The notes under the pieces were generated by a model. The model made no database searches. It saw only the letters and a list, made by a program, of their open reading frames with translations, and was not told the DNA's origin. Position numbers and translations under genes: made by a program. A stretch of 64,000 nt of DNA from Gaiellasilicea sp963802765 (GTDB lineage: Bacteria; Actinomycetota; Thermoleophilia; Gaiellales; Gaiellaceae). Of this stretch, positions 35,943-45,301 are shown piece after piece; positions within the stretch are counted from its first letter, which is position 1, and each line of letters starts with the position of its first letter. The stretch covers positions 1 to 64,000 of the forward strand of contig CAWDJZ010000012.1 of the NCBI GenBank assembly GCA_963802765.1. Direction: 5' to 3'.

Positions 35943-37844
35943 GTGGAGCCGGACGTCTCAGTGGTCGTCACGCTCCTGAACGAAGAGAATTCGCTCGAGG
36001 AGCTGCATCGGCGCACCGTCGCCGCCCTCGACAGCGAGCCGTTCGAGCTGATCTTCGTCGACGACGGCTCGACCGACGGAACCTGGGCCGCGCTGGAGCG
36101 CCTGCACGCCGCCGATCCTCGCGTCCACGCCGTGCGCTTCAAGCGAAACTTCGGCCAGCACCCGGCGATGCACGCCGGCCTCTCGCGCGCGCGGGGCGAG
36201 ATCGTCGTGACGATGGACGGCGACCTCCAGAACCAGCCGGAGGACATCCCGCGCCTCGTCGCGGCGGTCGAGGCGGGCGCGGACGTCGCGAGCGGGCGCC
36301 GTGCAGCCCGTAACGACTCGTGGGGGCGGACGCTTCCCTCGCGACTGATCAACGGCATGCTCCGCCGCTTCACGGGCGTCGCGATCTCAGACTTCGGCTG
36401 CGCCTTCAACGCCTACCGCCGCACCGCGGTCGAGCCGATGCTCCCGGCGATCGGGAAGCAGAAGTTCACGAAGGCGCTGATCCTGTCCGGCGGCGCCAGC
36501 GTGGTCGAGGTGGACGTCGGTCACGCGCCGCGCGGCGGCAGCTCCCGCTACTCGCCGCTCCGCCTGACGCGGCTGGCGCTGCACGTCCTGGCCGGGTTCT
36601 GGCCGCAGCCGATCCAGTGGATCGGGATCGCGCTCGGGGTCGTCTGCACGACCCTCGCCACCGTGCTGGCGGTATACGGCGCCTGGTTCTGGATCGACCG
36701 CTCCAACTTCCCCGGCCCGCTCCTCGGCGGCGTTGCCGTCCTCTTCGTGCTCGGGATCCAGGGCTTCATCCTCGCGCTGGTCGGGGAGTACCTAGGCAGA
36801 ATCCAGCGCGAGGTCGAAGGGCGGCCTCTCTACACGCATCTCGGAGGAGCTTTGAGCAAGCGCGTTCTGGTCACCGGCGGAGCCGGCTTCATCTCGTCGA
36901 ACTTCATCCGCCACCTGCTGGCGAACACCGACCACGAGGTCGTCTCGCTCGACGCGCTGACGTACGCGGGCAACCTCGAGAACCTCGCCGACGTGATCAG
37001 CCACGAGCGGCTCTCGTTCGTGCACGGCGACATCCGCGACGCCGACCTCGTCGCCCGGATCGTCGACGGGGTCGACGTGATCGTGAACGCGGCAGCCGAG
37101 TCGCATGTCGAGAAGTCGATCGAGGAGGGCGCCTCCGAGTTCGTCACCACCAACGTCGAGGGCACCCAGATCCTGCTCGACGCGATCCGCCGGACGCCGG
37201 TCGAGCGCTTCATCCTGATCAGCTCCAGCGAGGTCTACGGTACGGCCGAGTACGCGCCGATGGACGAGGAGCACCCGCTCAACCCGCGCTCGCCCTACGC
37301 GGCGACGAAGGCGGGCGGCGACCGGCTCGCGTACTCGTACTACGTCACCTACGGGCTGCCGATCGTGATCGTCCGCCCGTTCAACAACTACGGCCCGCGC
37401 CAGCATCCCGAGAAGGTGATCCCGCGCTTCATCACCCAGGCGCTCACGGGGGCGCCGCTGACCGTCCACGGCGACGGGCATGCGAGCCGGGACTGGCTCT
37501 ACGTCGACGACGACGCAGAGGCGATCGAGACGATCATCGAAGCCGACATCGACGCGCTCGCCGGCGAGGTCGTGAACGTGGCGACCGGCATCGACATCTC
37601 GGTGCGCGACGTCGCCGACGCGGTGCTCACGGCGGTCGGCGTCGAGGTGGAGAAGGCCTTCGTCGAGGAACGGCCAGGCCAGGTCGACCGCCACATCGGC
37701 TCGACCGACAAGCTCGAGCGGCTCACCGGCTGGCGGGCCCGGACGAGCTTCGAACGCGGGCTCGAGCAGACCGTGCAGTGGTACCGCGAGAACGAGGTGT
37801 GGTGGCGGGCACTGGCGGCGCGCGCCGGCGTCTCCTCGTCCTAG
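35943..37844 (+). CDS. GT2 glycosyltransferase fused to dTDP-glucose-4,6-dehydratase-like SDR
   Basis: A single 633-residue frame with two halves. Residues 1-300: ArnC/DPM-like GT2 (VSVVVTLLNEENSLEELHRR, ELIFVDDGSTDGTW, VVTMDGDLQNQPEDIPRLV) with two C-terminal helices (GIALGVVCTTLATVLAVYGA). Residues from about 304: RmlB-like SDR (VLVTGGAGFISSNFIRHLLA, SSSEVYGTAEYAP, SPYAATKAGGDRLAYSYYVT, VRPFNNYGPRQHPEKVIP). GGAGGAGC followed by TTG (36852) at the junction is a perfect internal translation start, so the halves may be two genes joined by a lost stop, or a real fusion. They would supply and transfer a modified sugar. Confidence 0.85.
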   Translation: MEPDVSVVVTLLNEENSLEELHRRTVAALDSEPFELIFVDDGSTDGTWAALERLHAADPRVHAVRFKRNFGQHPAMHAGLSRARGEIVVTMDGDLQNQPEDIPRLVAAVEAGADVASGRRAARNDSWGRTLPSRLINGMLRRFTGVAISDFGCAFNAYRRTAVEPMLPAIGKQKFTKALILSGGASVVEVDVGHAPRGGSSRYSPLRLTRLALHVLAGFWPQPIQWIGIALGVVCTTLATVLAVYGAWFWIDRSNFPGPLLGGVAVLFVLGIQGFILALVGEYLGRIQREVEGRPLYTHLGGALSKRVLVTGGAGFISSNFIRHLLANTDHEVVSLDALTYAGNLENLADVISHERLSFVHGDIRDADLVARIVDGVDVIVNAAAESHVEKSIEEGASEFVTTNVEGTQILLDAIRRTPVERFILISSSEVYGTAEYAPMDEEHPLNPRSPYAATKAGGDRLAYSYYVTYGLPIVIVRPFNNYGPRQHPEKVIPRFITQALTGAPLTVHGDGHASRDWLYVDDDAEAIETIIEADIDALAGEVVNVATGIDISVRDVADAVLTAVGVEVEKAFVEERPGQVDRHIGSTDKLERLTGWRARTSFERGLEQTVQWYRENEVWWRALAARAGVSSS

Positions 37845-38981
37845 GAGCGGGGCCCGCGCAGATCGGGCTCCTCCGCGCGGCGCGCGAGCGCGATCTCTAT
37901 GTGATCGCCGTCGACCGCAACCCGGCGGCGGCGGGCTTCGCCTACGCGGACAAGCGTGCGGTCGTCTCGACCGAGGACGAGCCGGCCGTCGACCGGCTCG
38001 CGCGCGCGGAGAACGTGGACGGGATCATTTCGCCCGGCTCCGACTGGCCGGTCGCCGTGGCGGCCCGCGTCGCGGAGCGGATCGGGCTGCCGCATCCGAT
38101 CGACGCGGCCACGGCGGCGCTCGCAACCTCGAAGCAGAGACAGCGCGAGCGGCTCGCGGAGTGGGGCGTTGCTCAGCCGCGGATCCTCGAGGAGCCCGTC
38201 GCGCCGTGCGTGGTCAAGGCGCCGGACCGGCAGGGCCAGCGCGGGCTGACCTTCGTGCGGACGGACGCCGAGCTGCCCGCCGCGATCGAGGCCGCGCTCG
38301 AGGCCTCCCGGAACGGCACGCTACATCGTCGAGGAGTACGTCGACGGCCCCGAGGTGACCGTCCAGGCGGTCTCCGTCGACGGCGCGTTCCACCCGCTCC
38401 TCGTCGCCGACCGGCTGACCGCCGAGCCACCTGCCTTCGGCGTCGCGCTCGCGCACGCGTGGCCTTGTGTTGAACCAACACAAGCTCCGATCGCCGCGGC
38501 CCGCGCCGCGGCCGAGGCGCTCGGCATCCGCAACGGGCCGACGTACACCCAGGTGCGGCTCGGGCCGGACGGACCGCGCGTCATCGAGCTGGCTGCGCGG
38601 CTCGGAGGCGGGCACGACGCGGAGCTCGTCGAGGCGTCGACCGGCTTCGACCTGAACGGCGCCGCGCTCGACGCGGCGCTCGGGGAGCGCACAAGTGTTG
38701 TTCCAACACAAGGTCCTCCATCGTCCCTTCCGGGCGGCGCGTGCGTGGTCTTCCTCGTCGCGCCCGAGGGGGAGCTGCGGGCGGTCGAGGGGCGTGAGGA
38801 GGCGCACGCGGTCGAAGGGGTCCTCGACGTGCGCCTCTACCGCGAGCCCGGGCACGTCTTCGGGCCGCTGCGGCACGGCGCCGACCGCGCGGGCGCCGTG
38901 ATTGCGGTCGGCGACAGCCGTGACGACGCACTCGAACGGGCGCGCCGTGCGGCGGCCGCAATACGCTTCCTCGTCGTATGA
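37802..38981 (+). CDS. ATP-grasp ligase (third), frameshifted, with two in-frame palindromic inserts
   Basis: ATP-grasp enzyme of about 390 residues. N-terminal RRLLVLGAGPAQIGLLRAAR and LYVIAVDRNPAAAGFAYADK; ATP site PCVVKAPDRQGQRGLTFVRT; a break near 38325 (NGT then IVEEYVDGPEVTVQAVS); metal site GPRVIELAARLGGGHDAELV. The GGGHDAELV motif parallels GGQMADLV of the other ligase. Starts at one of two tandem GTGs (37799/37802) inside the end of the SDR gene; the stop overlaps the aminotransferase ATG. Two palindromes encode CVEPTQAP and SVVPTQGP. Confidence 0.85.
38464..38484. repeat. in-frame palindrome 1 in ATP-grasp gene
   Basis: Perfect 9-bp arms CTTGTGTTG and CAACACAAG around AAC. Read in frame as PCVEPTQA. 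A/T-rich compared with its surroundings. Confidence 0.8.
38692..38712. repeat. in-frame palindrome 2 in ATP-grasp gene
   Basis: CAAGTGTTG and CAACACAAG around TTC pair at 7 of 9 positions. The right half matches copy 1 closely; the two copies lie 228 bp (76 codons) apart, in the same frame, encoding SVVPTQGP. Confidence 0.75.
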
Positions 38982-40093
38982 CACGAGAGACGCAGCTCGG
39001 ATTCCAGCCCCCCTCGCTCGGCGAGGAGGAGATCGCGGCCGTCGCGGAGACGCTTCGCTCCGGCTGGCTCACGACGGGGCCTCGCGCGGCGCTGCTCGAG
39101 GAGCGGATGGCCGCGTACCTCGAGGCGGAGCACGTGCTCGCGGTCGCGTCCGGGACGGCGGCGATGCACCTCGCCCTCGTCGCGCTCGGGGTCGGGCCCG
39201 GCGACGAGGTGATCACGTCGCCGATCACGTGGCCCGCGACCGCGAACGTGATCGTGCACACGGGGGCGACGCCGGTCTTCGTCGACGTGCGCGAAGGCGA
39301 CCTCAACATCGATCCGGCGCTGATCGTTGCGGCGGTGACCGAGCGGACGAAGGCGATCCTGCCCGTCCACCTGGCGGGCCAGCCTTGCGACCTGGATCCG
39401 ATCTGGGCGCTCGGGCTGCCCGTGATCGAGGACGCCGCGCACGCCGCCGAGAGCGCGTACCGCGGCCGGAAGCTCGGCGGGCTCTCGGACGCGACCTGCT
39501 TTTCCCTCTACGCGACCAAGAACATCGCCGCGGGTGAGGGCGGCCTCGTCGCGACGAACCGCGACGACGTCGCCGACGCGATTCGCAACCTGCGGCTGAT
39601 GCGCCGCGGCGACGGCTCGCGCTACGACATCACCGTCCCCGGCTACAAGGCGAACCTCTCCGACGTGCTCGCCGCGATCGCGCTCGTCCAGCTCGACAAG
39701 CTCCCCGAGCACACGGCGGCGCGCGAGCGGCAGTTCGCTCTCTACGACGAGGGCATCGCCGGGATCGACGGGCTCGAGCCGCTCGCGCGCGACCCGCGCG
39801 ACACGCATGCGCTCCATCTCTACGTCGTCCGGGTCGACGCCGACCGCTTCGGCCTGACGCGCGACGAGCTCCAGCGTGCGCTCGGCGCGGAGCGCATCTC
39901 CACCTCGATCCATTTCCTGCCCGTGCACACGCTCACGTGGTACCGCGAGCGCTTTCCGGAGCAGCCCTCGTTGCCGGTCGCCGAGCAGGCCGGCGACGAG
40001 ATCCTCTCGCTGCCGCTCTCGCCTGCCCACTCGGACGAGGACATCGCGGACGTGCTCGACGCGCTCCGCCGGGTCCGCGAGCGCGCCGCATGA
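38978..40093 (+). CDS. DegT/DnrJ/EryC1 family sugar aminotransferase (second)
   Basis: Intact 371-residue PLP aminotransferase. LGFQPPSLGEEEIAAVAETL, LAVASGTAAMHLALVALGVG, GDEVITSPITWPATANVIVH, catalytic lysine in CFSLYATKNIAAGEGGLVAT, and C-terminal STSIHFLPVHTLTWYRERFP. Typical of enzymes making 3- or 4-amino sugars such as ArnB/PseC. ATG 38978 overlaps the ligase stop (ATGA) and its own stop overlaps the next gene, so it belongs to a coupled operon from 35943 to 43844. Confidence 0.92.
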   Translation: MTRETQLGFQPPSLGEEEIAAVAETLRSGWLTTGPRAALLEERMAAYLEAEHVLAVASGTAAMHLALVALGVGPGDEVITSPITWPATANVIVHTGATPVFVDVREGDLNIDPALIVAAVTERTKAILPVHLAGQPCDLDPIWALGLPVIEDAAHAAESAYRGRKLGGLSDATCFSLYATKNIAAGEGGLVATNRDDVADAIRNLRLMRRGDGSRYDITVPGYKANLSDVLAAIALVQLDKLPEHTAARERQFALYDEGIAGIDGLEPLARDPRDTHALHLYVVRVDADRFGLTRDELQRALGAERISTSIHFLPVHTLTWYRERFPEQPSLPVAEQAGDEILSLPLSPAHSDEDIADVLDALRRVRERAA

Positions 40094-41055
40094 ACCGGCC
40101 CTTGCGGATCGTCGCGACGCTCGTCCTCACCGGGCTCGCGGTCGCCTACCTCGTCTGGAAGGTCGACCTCGACGACACGATCGAGGTGCTCCGGAACACG
40201 GATCTCTGGTGGTTCGGACTGTCGATCCTGATCATGACGGTGACGGCGATGCCGATGGCGCTGCGCTGGAAGTGGTTGCTCGCGGCGCGCGGCATGCTGG
40301 ACTCGTTCTGGTGGCTGACCCGCGCCTACTTCGTCTCCTACACGGCTGGCCAGATTCTCCCGACTTCCATCGGGGGCGACGCGGTGCGGGTGCTCGAGAC
40401 GTCCAGGCGGCATCCGGGCCGGTTGGCCGACGTGACCGCGATCGTGCTGCTCGAGCGCGGGCTGGGCGGGGCCGCCACCGTTCTGCTCGGCGCGATCGGC
40501 TTCCTGCTCGCGATCGGACGCTACGACACGGGCGCGTACATCTGGCTCGAGCTGATGTTCGTCTGGGGAACGATCCTGCTCGCCGTGCTCTTCTTCTCGC
40601 GGCGGGTGCGGCCGCTGCTCTCGCGTTCGACGCCCCTCCTTGCGCGGGTGAAGCTCGAGCGACCGCTGCGCTCCTTCTACGAGGGCGTACATGCCTTCCG
40701 GAACCACGGCCGCCTGCTCGGGGCCGCATTCACGCTCACGTTCACTCTGCAGGCGATCCGCATCCTCTCGATCTGGGCGTGCTGCAAGGCCGTCGGGATC
40801 GACCTCTCGCCGCTCGTCTACTACGTGATGGGGCCGCTCTTCTTCCTCGTCCTCCTCGTCCCGTTCACGCTCAACGGCTTCGCGGTGCGCGAGGCGTTCT
40901 TCGTCAGCTTCCTCGGCCAGCTCGGTGTCAGCGCGGACGCCGCTTTCGCCGCCGGCTTCCTCTTCTTCCTCGTCACGGTCGCGATGGCGCTGCCGGGCGG
41001 TGTGATCCTGCTCTGGGAGGGGCTCCGGAGACGGCCGGACCCGACGCATGCCTGA
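40090..41055 (+). CDS. lysylphosphatidylglycerol synthase TM-domain/UPF0104 family membrane protein
   Basis: Intact 321-residue membrane protein of the AglD/UPF0104 group. Signature GQILPTSIGGDAVRVLETSR, then ADVTAIVLLERGLGGAATVL and VPFTLNGFAVREAFFVSFLG; about eight helices. Members of this fold include lipid flippases and the membrane half of MprF; here, inside a glycan operon, it may translocate a lipid-linked sugar. ATGA overlap with the aminotransferase; its end overlaps the GT2 start by 8 bp. Confidence 0.88.
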   Translation: MNRPLRIVATLVLTGLAVAYLVWKVDLDDTIEVLRNTDLWWFGLSILIMTVTAMPMALRWKWLLAARGMLDSFWWLTRAYFVSYTAGQILPTSIGGDAVRVLETSRRHPGRLADVTAIVLLERGLGGAATVLLGAIGFLLAIGRYDTGAYIWLELMFVWGTILLAVLFFSRRVRPLLSRSTPLLARVKLERPLRSFYEGVHAFRNHGRLLGAAFTLTFTLQAIRILSIWACCKAVGIDLSPLVYYVMGPLFFLVLLVPFTLNGFAVREAFFVSFLGQLGVSADAAFAAGFLFFLVTVAMALPGGVILLWEGLRRRPDPTHA

Positions 41056-41932
41056 CGCGTCGGCCGTCGTCGTCACCCACAACGCGCTGCCCTGGATCGA
41101 GCAGTGCCTCGAGAGCGTGCGCGGCGAGGAGGTCGTCGTCGTCGACAACGCGTCGACGGACGGGACGGTCGCCCTCGTGCGCGAGCAGTTCCCGCAGGCG
41201 CAGCTCGTCGAGCAGGAGAACCTCGGGCTCGCCGCGGGCTGGAACGCCGGCATGGCGGCGGCGTCGGGCCGCTACTTCCTGATCCTGAACTCGGATGCGT
41301 GGGTGACCGACGGGTCGCTCGAACGGCTCGTCGCGTTCGCGGACGCGCGGCCGGACGCAGCGGTCGTGGGGCCGAGGCTGCTGAACACGGACGGGACGCT
41401 GCAGCGCTCGGTGCGCGGGTTCCCGACCCTCTGGCGGCTCGCGACCGAGTACCTGTTCCTGCGCAAGCTCGCACCCCGCTCGGGGCTCCTGAACGCGTTC
41501 TACGCCGGTGGGTTCGACCACGACCAGGTGCGCGACGTCGAGGTGGTGATGGGGGCCTGCATGCTCGTTCGCCGCGAGGCGGTCGAGCAGGTCGGGCCGC
41601 TCGACGAGTCGTTCTTCCTCTTCAGCGAGGAGACCGACTGGTGCTGGCGCTTCGGGCAGGGCGGCTGGAAGGTCGTGTTCTTCCCCGGCGCGGAGTGCGT
41701 GCACGTCGGCGGCGCCTCGCACGGCGGCCGCCTGTTCCGGGAGAACGTGCGCGGCCACCTCCGCTTCCTCGCCAAGCATCGTGGGATGCCCTACGCCGAG
41801 CGGGCGCGGCGGCTGCTCGGCTTCTCGCTGCGGCTGCGCACGCTGCTCTTCCGGGGCGAGCGCGGCGAGATGTACCGCGAGGCCGCGAACTGGCTGTCCT
41901 CGGGACGGGTGCCGGAGCTGCTCGAGCGATGA
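41048..41932 (+). CDS. GT2 family glycosyltransferase (rhamnosyltransferase-like)
   Basis: Intact 294-residue GT-A enzyme. SAVVVTHNALPWIEQCLESV, EEVVVVDNASTDGTVALV, LGLAAGWNAGMAAASGRYF, donor motif ILNSDAWVTDG (DxD-like NSD), and the acceptor region GACMLVRREAVEQVGPLDES, FFLFSEETDWCWRFGQGGWK. This pattern is typical of dTDP-rhamnosyltransferases (WbbL-like). ATG 41048; the stop overlaps the next gene (ATGA at 41929). Confidence 0.92.
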   Translation: MPDASAVVVTHNALPWIEQCLESVRGEEVVVVDNASTDGTVALVREQFPQAQLVEQENLGLAAGWNAGMAAASGRYFLILNSDAWVTDGSLERLVAFADARPDAAVVGPRLLNTDGTLQRSVRGFPTLWRLATEYLFLRKLAPRSGLLNAFYAGGFDHDQVRDVEVVMGACMLVRREAVEQVGPLDESFFLFSEETDWCWRFGQGGWKVVFFPGAECVHVGGASHGGRLFRENVRGHLRFLAKHRGMPYAERARRLLGFSLRLRTLLFRGERGEMYREAANWLSSGRVPELLER

Positions 41933-43844
41933 CCTTGCTGCGGCTCGCCTTGGCGACCGGGGTCCTGTTCCTCCCCGGCGCGATCGTCGCCCGGGCGCTC
42001 GGCCCACGGGGCATGTCGGCCACGCTCGGCGTGGTCGCTCGCGCTCATCGCCGGCGCGCTGGCCGTCACCTTCGTCGCGGGCACGTCGCTGACGCTGGCG
42101 CTCGTCCTGCTGCTCGCCGCGGGTGTCGTGGCGCTGCCGTTCGCGCGCCGGGCGCCTCGGTCGGAGCTGGTGCCGGGCCGGTGGTGGGTGTTCTGCGCGG
42201 GCGCGGTGCTCGGCGTCCTGCTCTGGTTCGTGGCAGGGGAGATCGGCGGCGACGGCCTCTTCCATCTCGCCCGCGTGCGCAAGCTGGAGGCCTTCGACCC
42301 GCTCTCGCTCGACGCCGTCAACGAGTTCGCGGACGGCGGCCTGCATCCCGGCTACGCCTTCCCGCTCTGGCACGGGTTCCTCGCGCTCGTCGCCCGCGTG
42401 TCCTTCCTCGATCCCTCCGTCGTCGTGCTGCACGAGGCCTCGGTGCTCGCTCCGGTGGCGCTGCTCGTCGCCTACGAGGCCGGCTACGCGCTCTTCCGGC
42501 GCGTCGGGCCGGCCGTGGCGGTCGTCTGCGCCGCGGTCGGTGTCACCGCGCTCGCACCGAGGCACGGCGGCGCGTACACGGCGCTCGCCCTGCCGGCGAC
42601 GGCCTCGCGGCAGCTGCTGGTGCCGGCTGCGATCGCGCTCGCCCTCACGTACGTCGTGCGCCCGACGCGTGGTGTCCTGGCCTCGGCAGCAGCGGCTGGG
42701 CTCGTGCTCGCGGTCGTCCACCCGACCTACGCGATCTTCGTCTGGATCCCGTTCGCCGGTTTCCTCCTCGTGCGGTCGCTGGTCGCCCGCGGCGAGGCGA
42801 AGCGGATCGCGGTTGCTCTCGCCGCGCTCGTCGTGCCGGCGGCGGGCTTTCTGGCCTGGCTGCTGCCGGTCGTGCGCGACACCGCCTCGCACGTCCCGGC
42901 GCAGAACGAGCTGACGCGCGCGTTCGTGCAGTACGCAGGGCAGCTCGACGTCGTCGCGGAGAACATCTACCGGCTCGCGCCCGAGGTCTTCGGCCGTGCC
43001 GGCGCGATCGCCGTCGCCGCGCTGCTGTTCGTCCCGCTTGCGGGGCTCGCGCTGCGGAGCCGCTGGGCGGCGTACGCGCTCGGCGGCTTCCTCGCGGTCG
43101 CCGCGGTGGTCCTCGTGCCGCCGCTCTTCGTCGCCCTCTCCGACCTCACCTCGATCTCGCAATCGCGCCGCGCCGCCGGCTTCTGGCCGCTCGCATTCGC
43201 GTTCGCCGGCGGCTTCGTCGTGCTCGCGGCGCTGCTCCGCGCACTACGTTCTGCCTCTAGCGATCTGGGCCGGGATCGCCTTCCAGCTGCTCTATCCGGG
43301 GGAGTTCGACTACACGCTGCACGACGGTGGGCCGGCGCTCGTCACCTGGTTTGCGGTGGCGGGCGGGCTCGTGGCGCTCGCCTACGGCCTGTCGAGACTG
43401 CCGTCGTTCGAGCGGCCGACCTGGCTCGCCGGCGCTGCCGCTGTGCTCTTCCTGGTGCCGATCGTCGTCCACGCCGCCTGGAACTGGAGCCCGTCGGAGG
43501 GGCGTCGGCCGAGCCCGCTCACGCCCGGCCTGGTCGAGGCGCTGCGCGACCAGGTGCCCGAGGGCGACGTCGTCTACTCCGACCTCGAGACGAGCTACCG
43601 GATCGCCTCCGAGGTGCCGGTGTACATCGCCGCCGCGCCGCCGAGCCACGTCGCGGACACGGACGAGAACCGTCCCTACTTCCGGCGTGCGTTGAACATG
43701 CGCTTCTTCTCCACCGGCAACACCGCAATTCCGCGCAGAGCGGGAGCGGACTGGCTCGTGGTCGACCGGCGTCGCTTCGACGTCGCGCCGCAGCTGGACT
43801 CCGTCTACCGGGACGACCGCTACACGCTCTACGTCGTCCGGTAG
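41929..43844 (+). CDS. large polytopic membrane protein, GT-C-like, frameshifted
   Basis: About 638 residues, about 13 membrane segments. N-terminal LLRLALATGVLFLPGAIVAR, break near 42035, then a loop with acidic residues GDGLFHLARVRKLEAFDPL and HPGYAFPLWHGFLALVARV, as in GT-C enzymes whose first loop holds the catalytic Asp. Middle helices include VPAAGFLAWLLPVVRDTA. A break near 43245 leads to HYVLPLAIWAGIAFQLLYPG and the extracytoplasmic C-terminus (DQVPEGDVVYSDLETSYRIA ... DDRYTLYVVR). Last gene of the coupled plus-strand operon; probably a sugar transferase using a polyprenyl-linked donor. Confidence 0.75.
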
Positions 43845-45301
43845 CCGCCGCCGCCCGGCGTCTCGATCCGGAGCAGATCGCCCGCCTCGAGGTCGCGTGA
43901 CGCGAACGGCGGCAGCTCCTCGCCGTTGAGGAGGTTTCGGCCGGCGGCTCCCGGCTCGCCGCCTGCGACTCCGCTCGGGGCGGTCCGGCGGCGCTGCGAG
44001 AGCAGCGAGAGCCGGCACGGCTCGAGCGCGCGCAGCTCGCGGACGACGCCGTCGCCGCCGGTGTGCAGGCCCGCGCCTCCGGAGCCGAGGCGGAGCGCGT
44101 GGCGCTCGACGCGGAGCGGATACGAGAGCTCGAGCGCCTCGGTCGGCGTCGAGAGCGTGTTCGACATCGCCACGTGGACTCCGGACGGGCCGTCGGCCTC
44201 CGGGCAGGCGCCCTGGCCGCCTCCGATCGTCTCGTAGTACGTGAAGCGCTCGTTCCCGAGCACGACGTTGTTCATCGTGCCCTGCCCCTGAGCCGGTACG
44301 GCCATCGCCTGCCCGAAGGCGCGGAAGAGCACGTCGACGATCCGGCTCGACGTCTCGACATTCCCCGCCGCGACCGCCGCGGGCGGGCGCGCGTTGACGA
44401 GGCAGCCTTCGGGCGCGCGCACCGTCACCGGCACGAGCGCGCCGGCAGAGGCGGGGACGTCCGGGTCGGTCAGCACACGGACGACGAAGAGGCAGGCCGA
44501 CCGCGTGACGGCCAGGGGGCAGTTGAGGTTGCCGTCGTGCTGCACCGCCGTGCCGGCGAAGTCCAGATCGACCTCGTCGCCGGCGATCGTGGCCGTGACG
44601 CGCAGCTCCAGCTCGCCGTCGTCCGTCTCGAGCACGTCGGAGGCTTCGTAGCGCCCGTCCGGGAGCGCGGCGATCCCCGCCCGGACCCGCCGCTCCGAGT
44701 ACGCGACGAGCTCGTCCATCGCCGCGGCGACCTCCTCGCGGCCGCGCCGCGTGCAGAGCTCGGTGATCCTGCGGGCGCCGAGCCGCTGGGCCGCGAGCTG
44801 GGCTCGGAGGTCTCCGCGCCGCTCGTCCGGGTTCCGCATCTGCGCGACGAGGACTCGAGCGTCGGCTCGTCGAGGCGCGTCGGCGGGATCACGACACCCT
44901 CCTCCGCGAGCGTGCGCGAGCCCGCCGGCATGCTCCCCGGTACGTCGCCGCCGACGTCGGCGTGGTGGGCTCGAGTGGCCGCGAAGCCGAGCTCGGTGCG
45001 CGAGACGAGCGTGATGTCCGGGAGGTGCGTGCCGCCGGCGTAGGGGTCGTTGAGGATGAAGACGTCGTCCGGCCCCGGGTCACAGGCGAGGACGGCCTCG
45101 ACCGAGGCCGGCATCGCGCCCGAGATGGACCGGGATGTGCTCGGCCTGGGCGACCATCCGCCCGGAGGCGTCGAAGATGGCCGTCGAGCAGTCCCGGCGC
45201 TCCTTGATGTTCGCCGAGAAGGCGGAGCGGACGAGCGCCGCGCCCATCTCGTCGGCCACCGCCCGCAGGGCGTAGCCGATCACCTGGAGTCGGACGTTCA
45301 C
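43829..45301 (-). CDS. hydantoinase B/oxoprolinase family protein, frameshifted
   Basis: B subunit of an N-methylhydantoinase/5-oxoprolinase/acetophenone-carboxylase type enzyme, about 490 residues. GTG 45301 starts VNVRLQVIGYALRAVADEMG, ALVRSAFSANIKERRDCSTA; a change near 45127 gives DDVFILNDPYAGGTHLPDIT, another near 44860 the rest: LDFAGTAVQHDGNLNCPLAV, YYETIGGGQGACPEADGPSG, ETPGGGGYRTT. All family hallmarks (NDPYxGGTH, GGxG) are present. The start overlaps the A-subunit stop (GTGA). Its last 16 bp overlap the convergent membrane-protein gene. Confidence 0.87.

Noticed and set aside
36853..36855. TGA at the GT2-SDR junction as the real GT2 stop
   Set aside because: It is out of frame with the GT2 as written; would need an indel, so kept only as an alternative.
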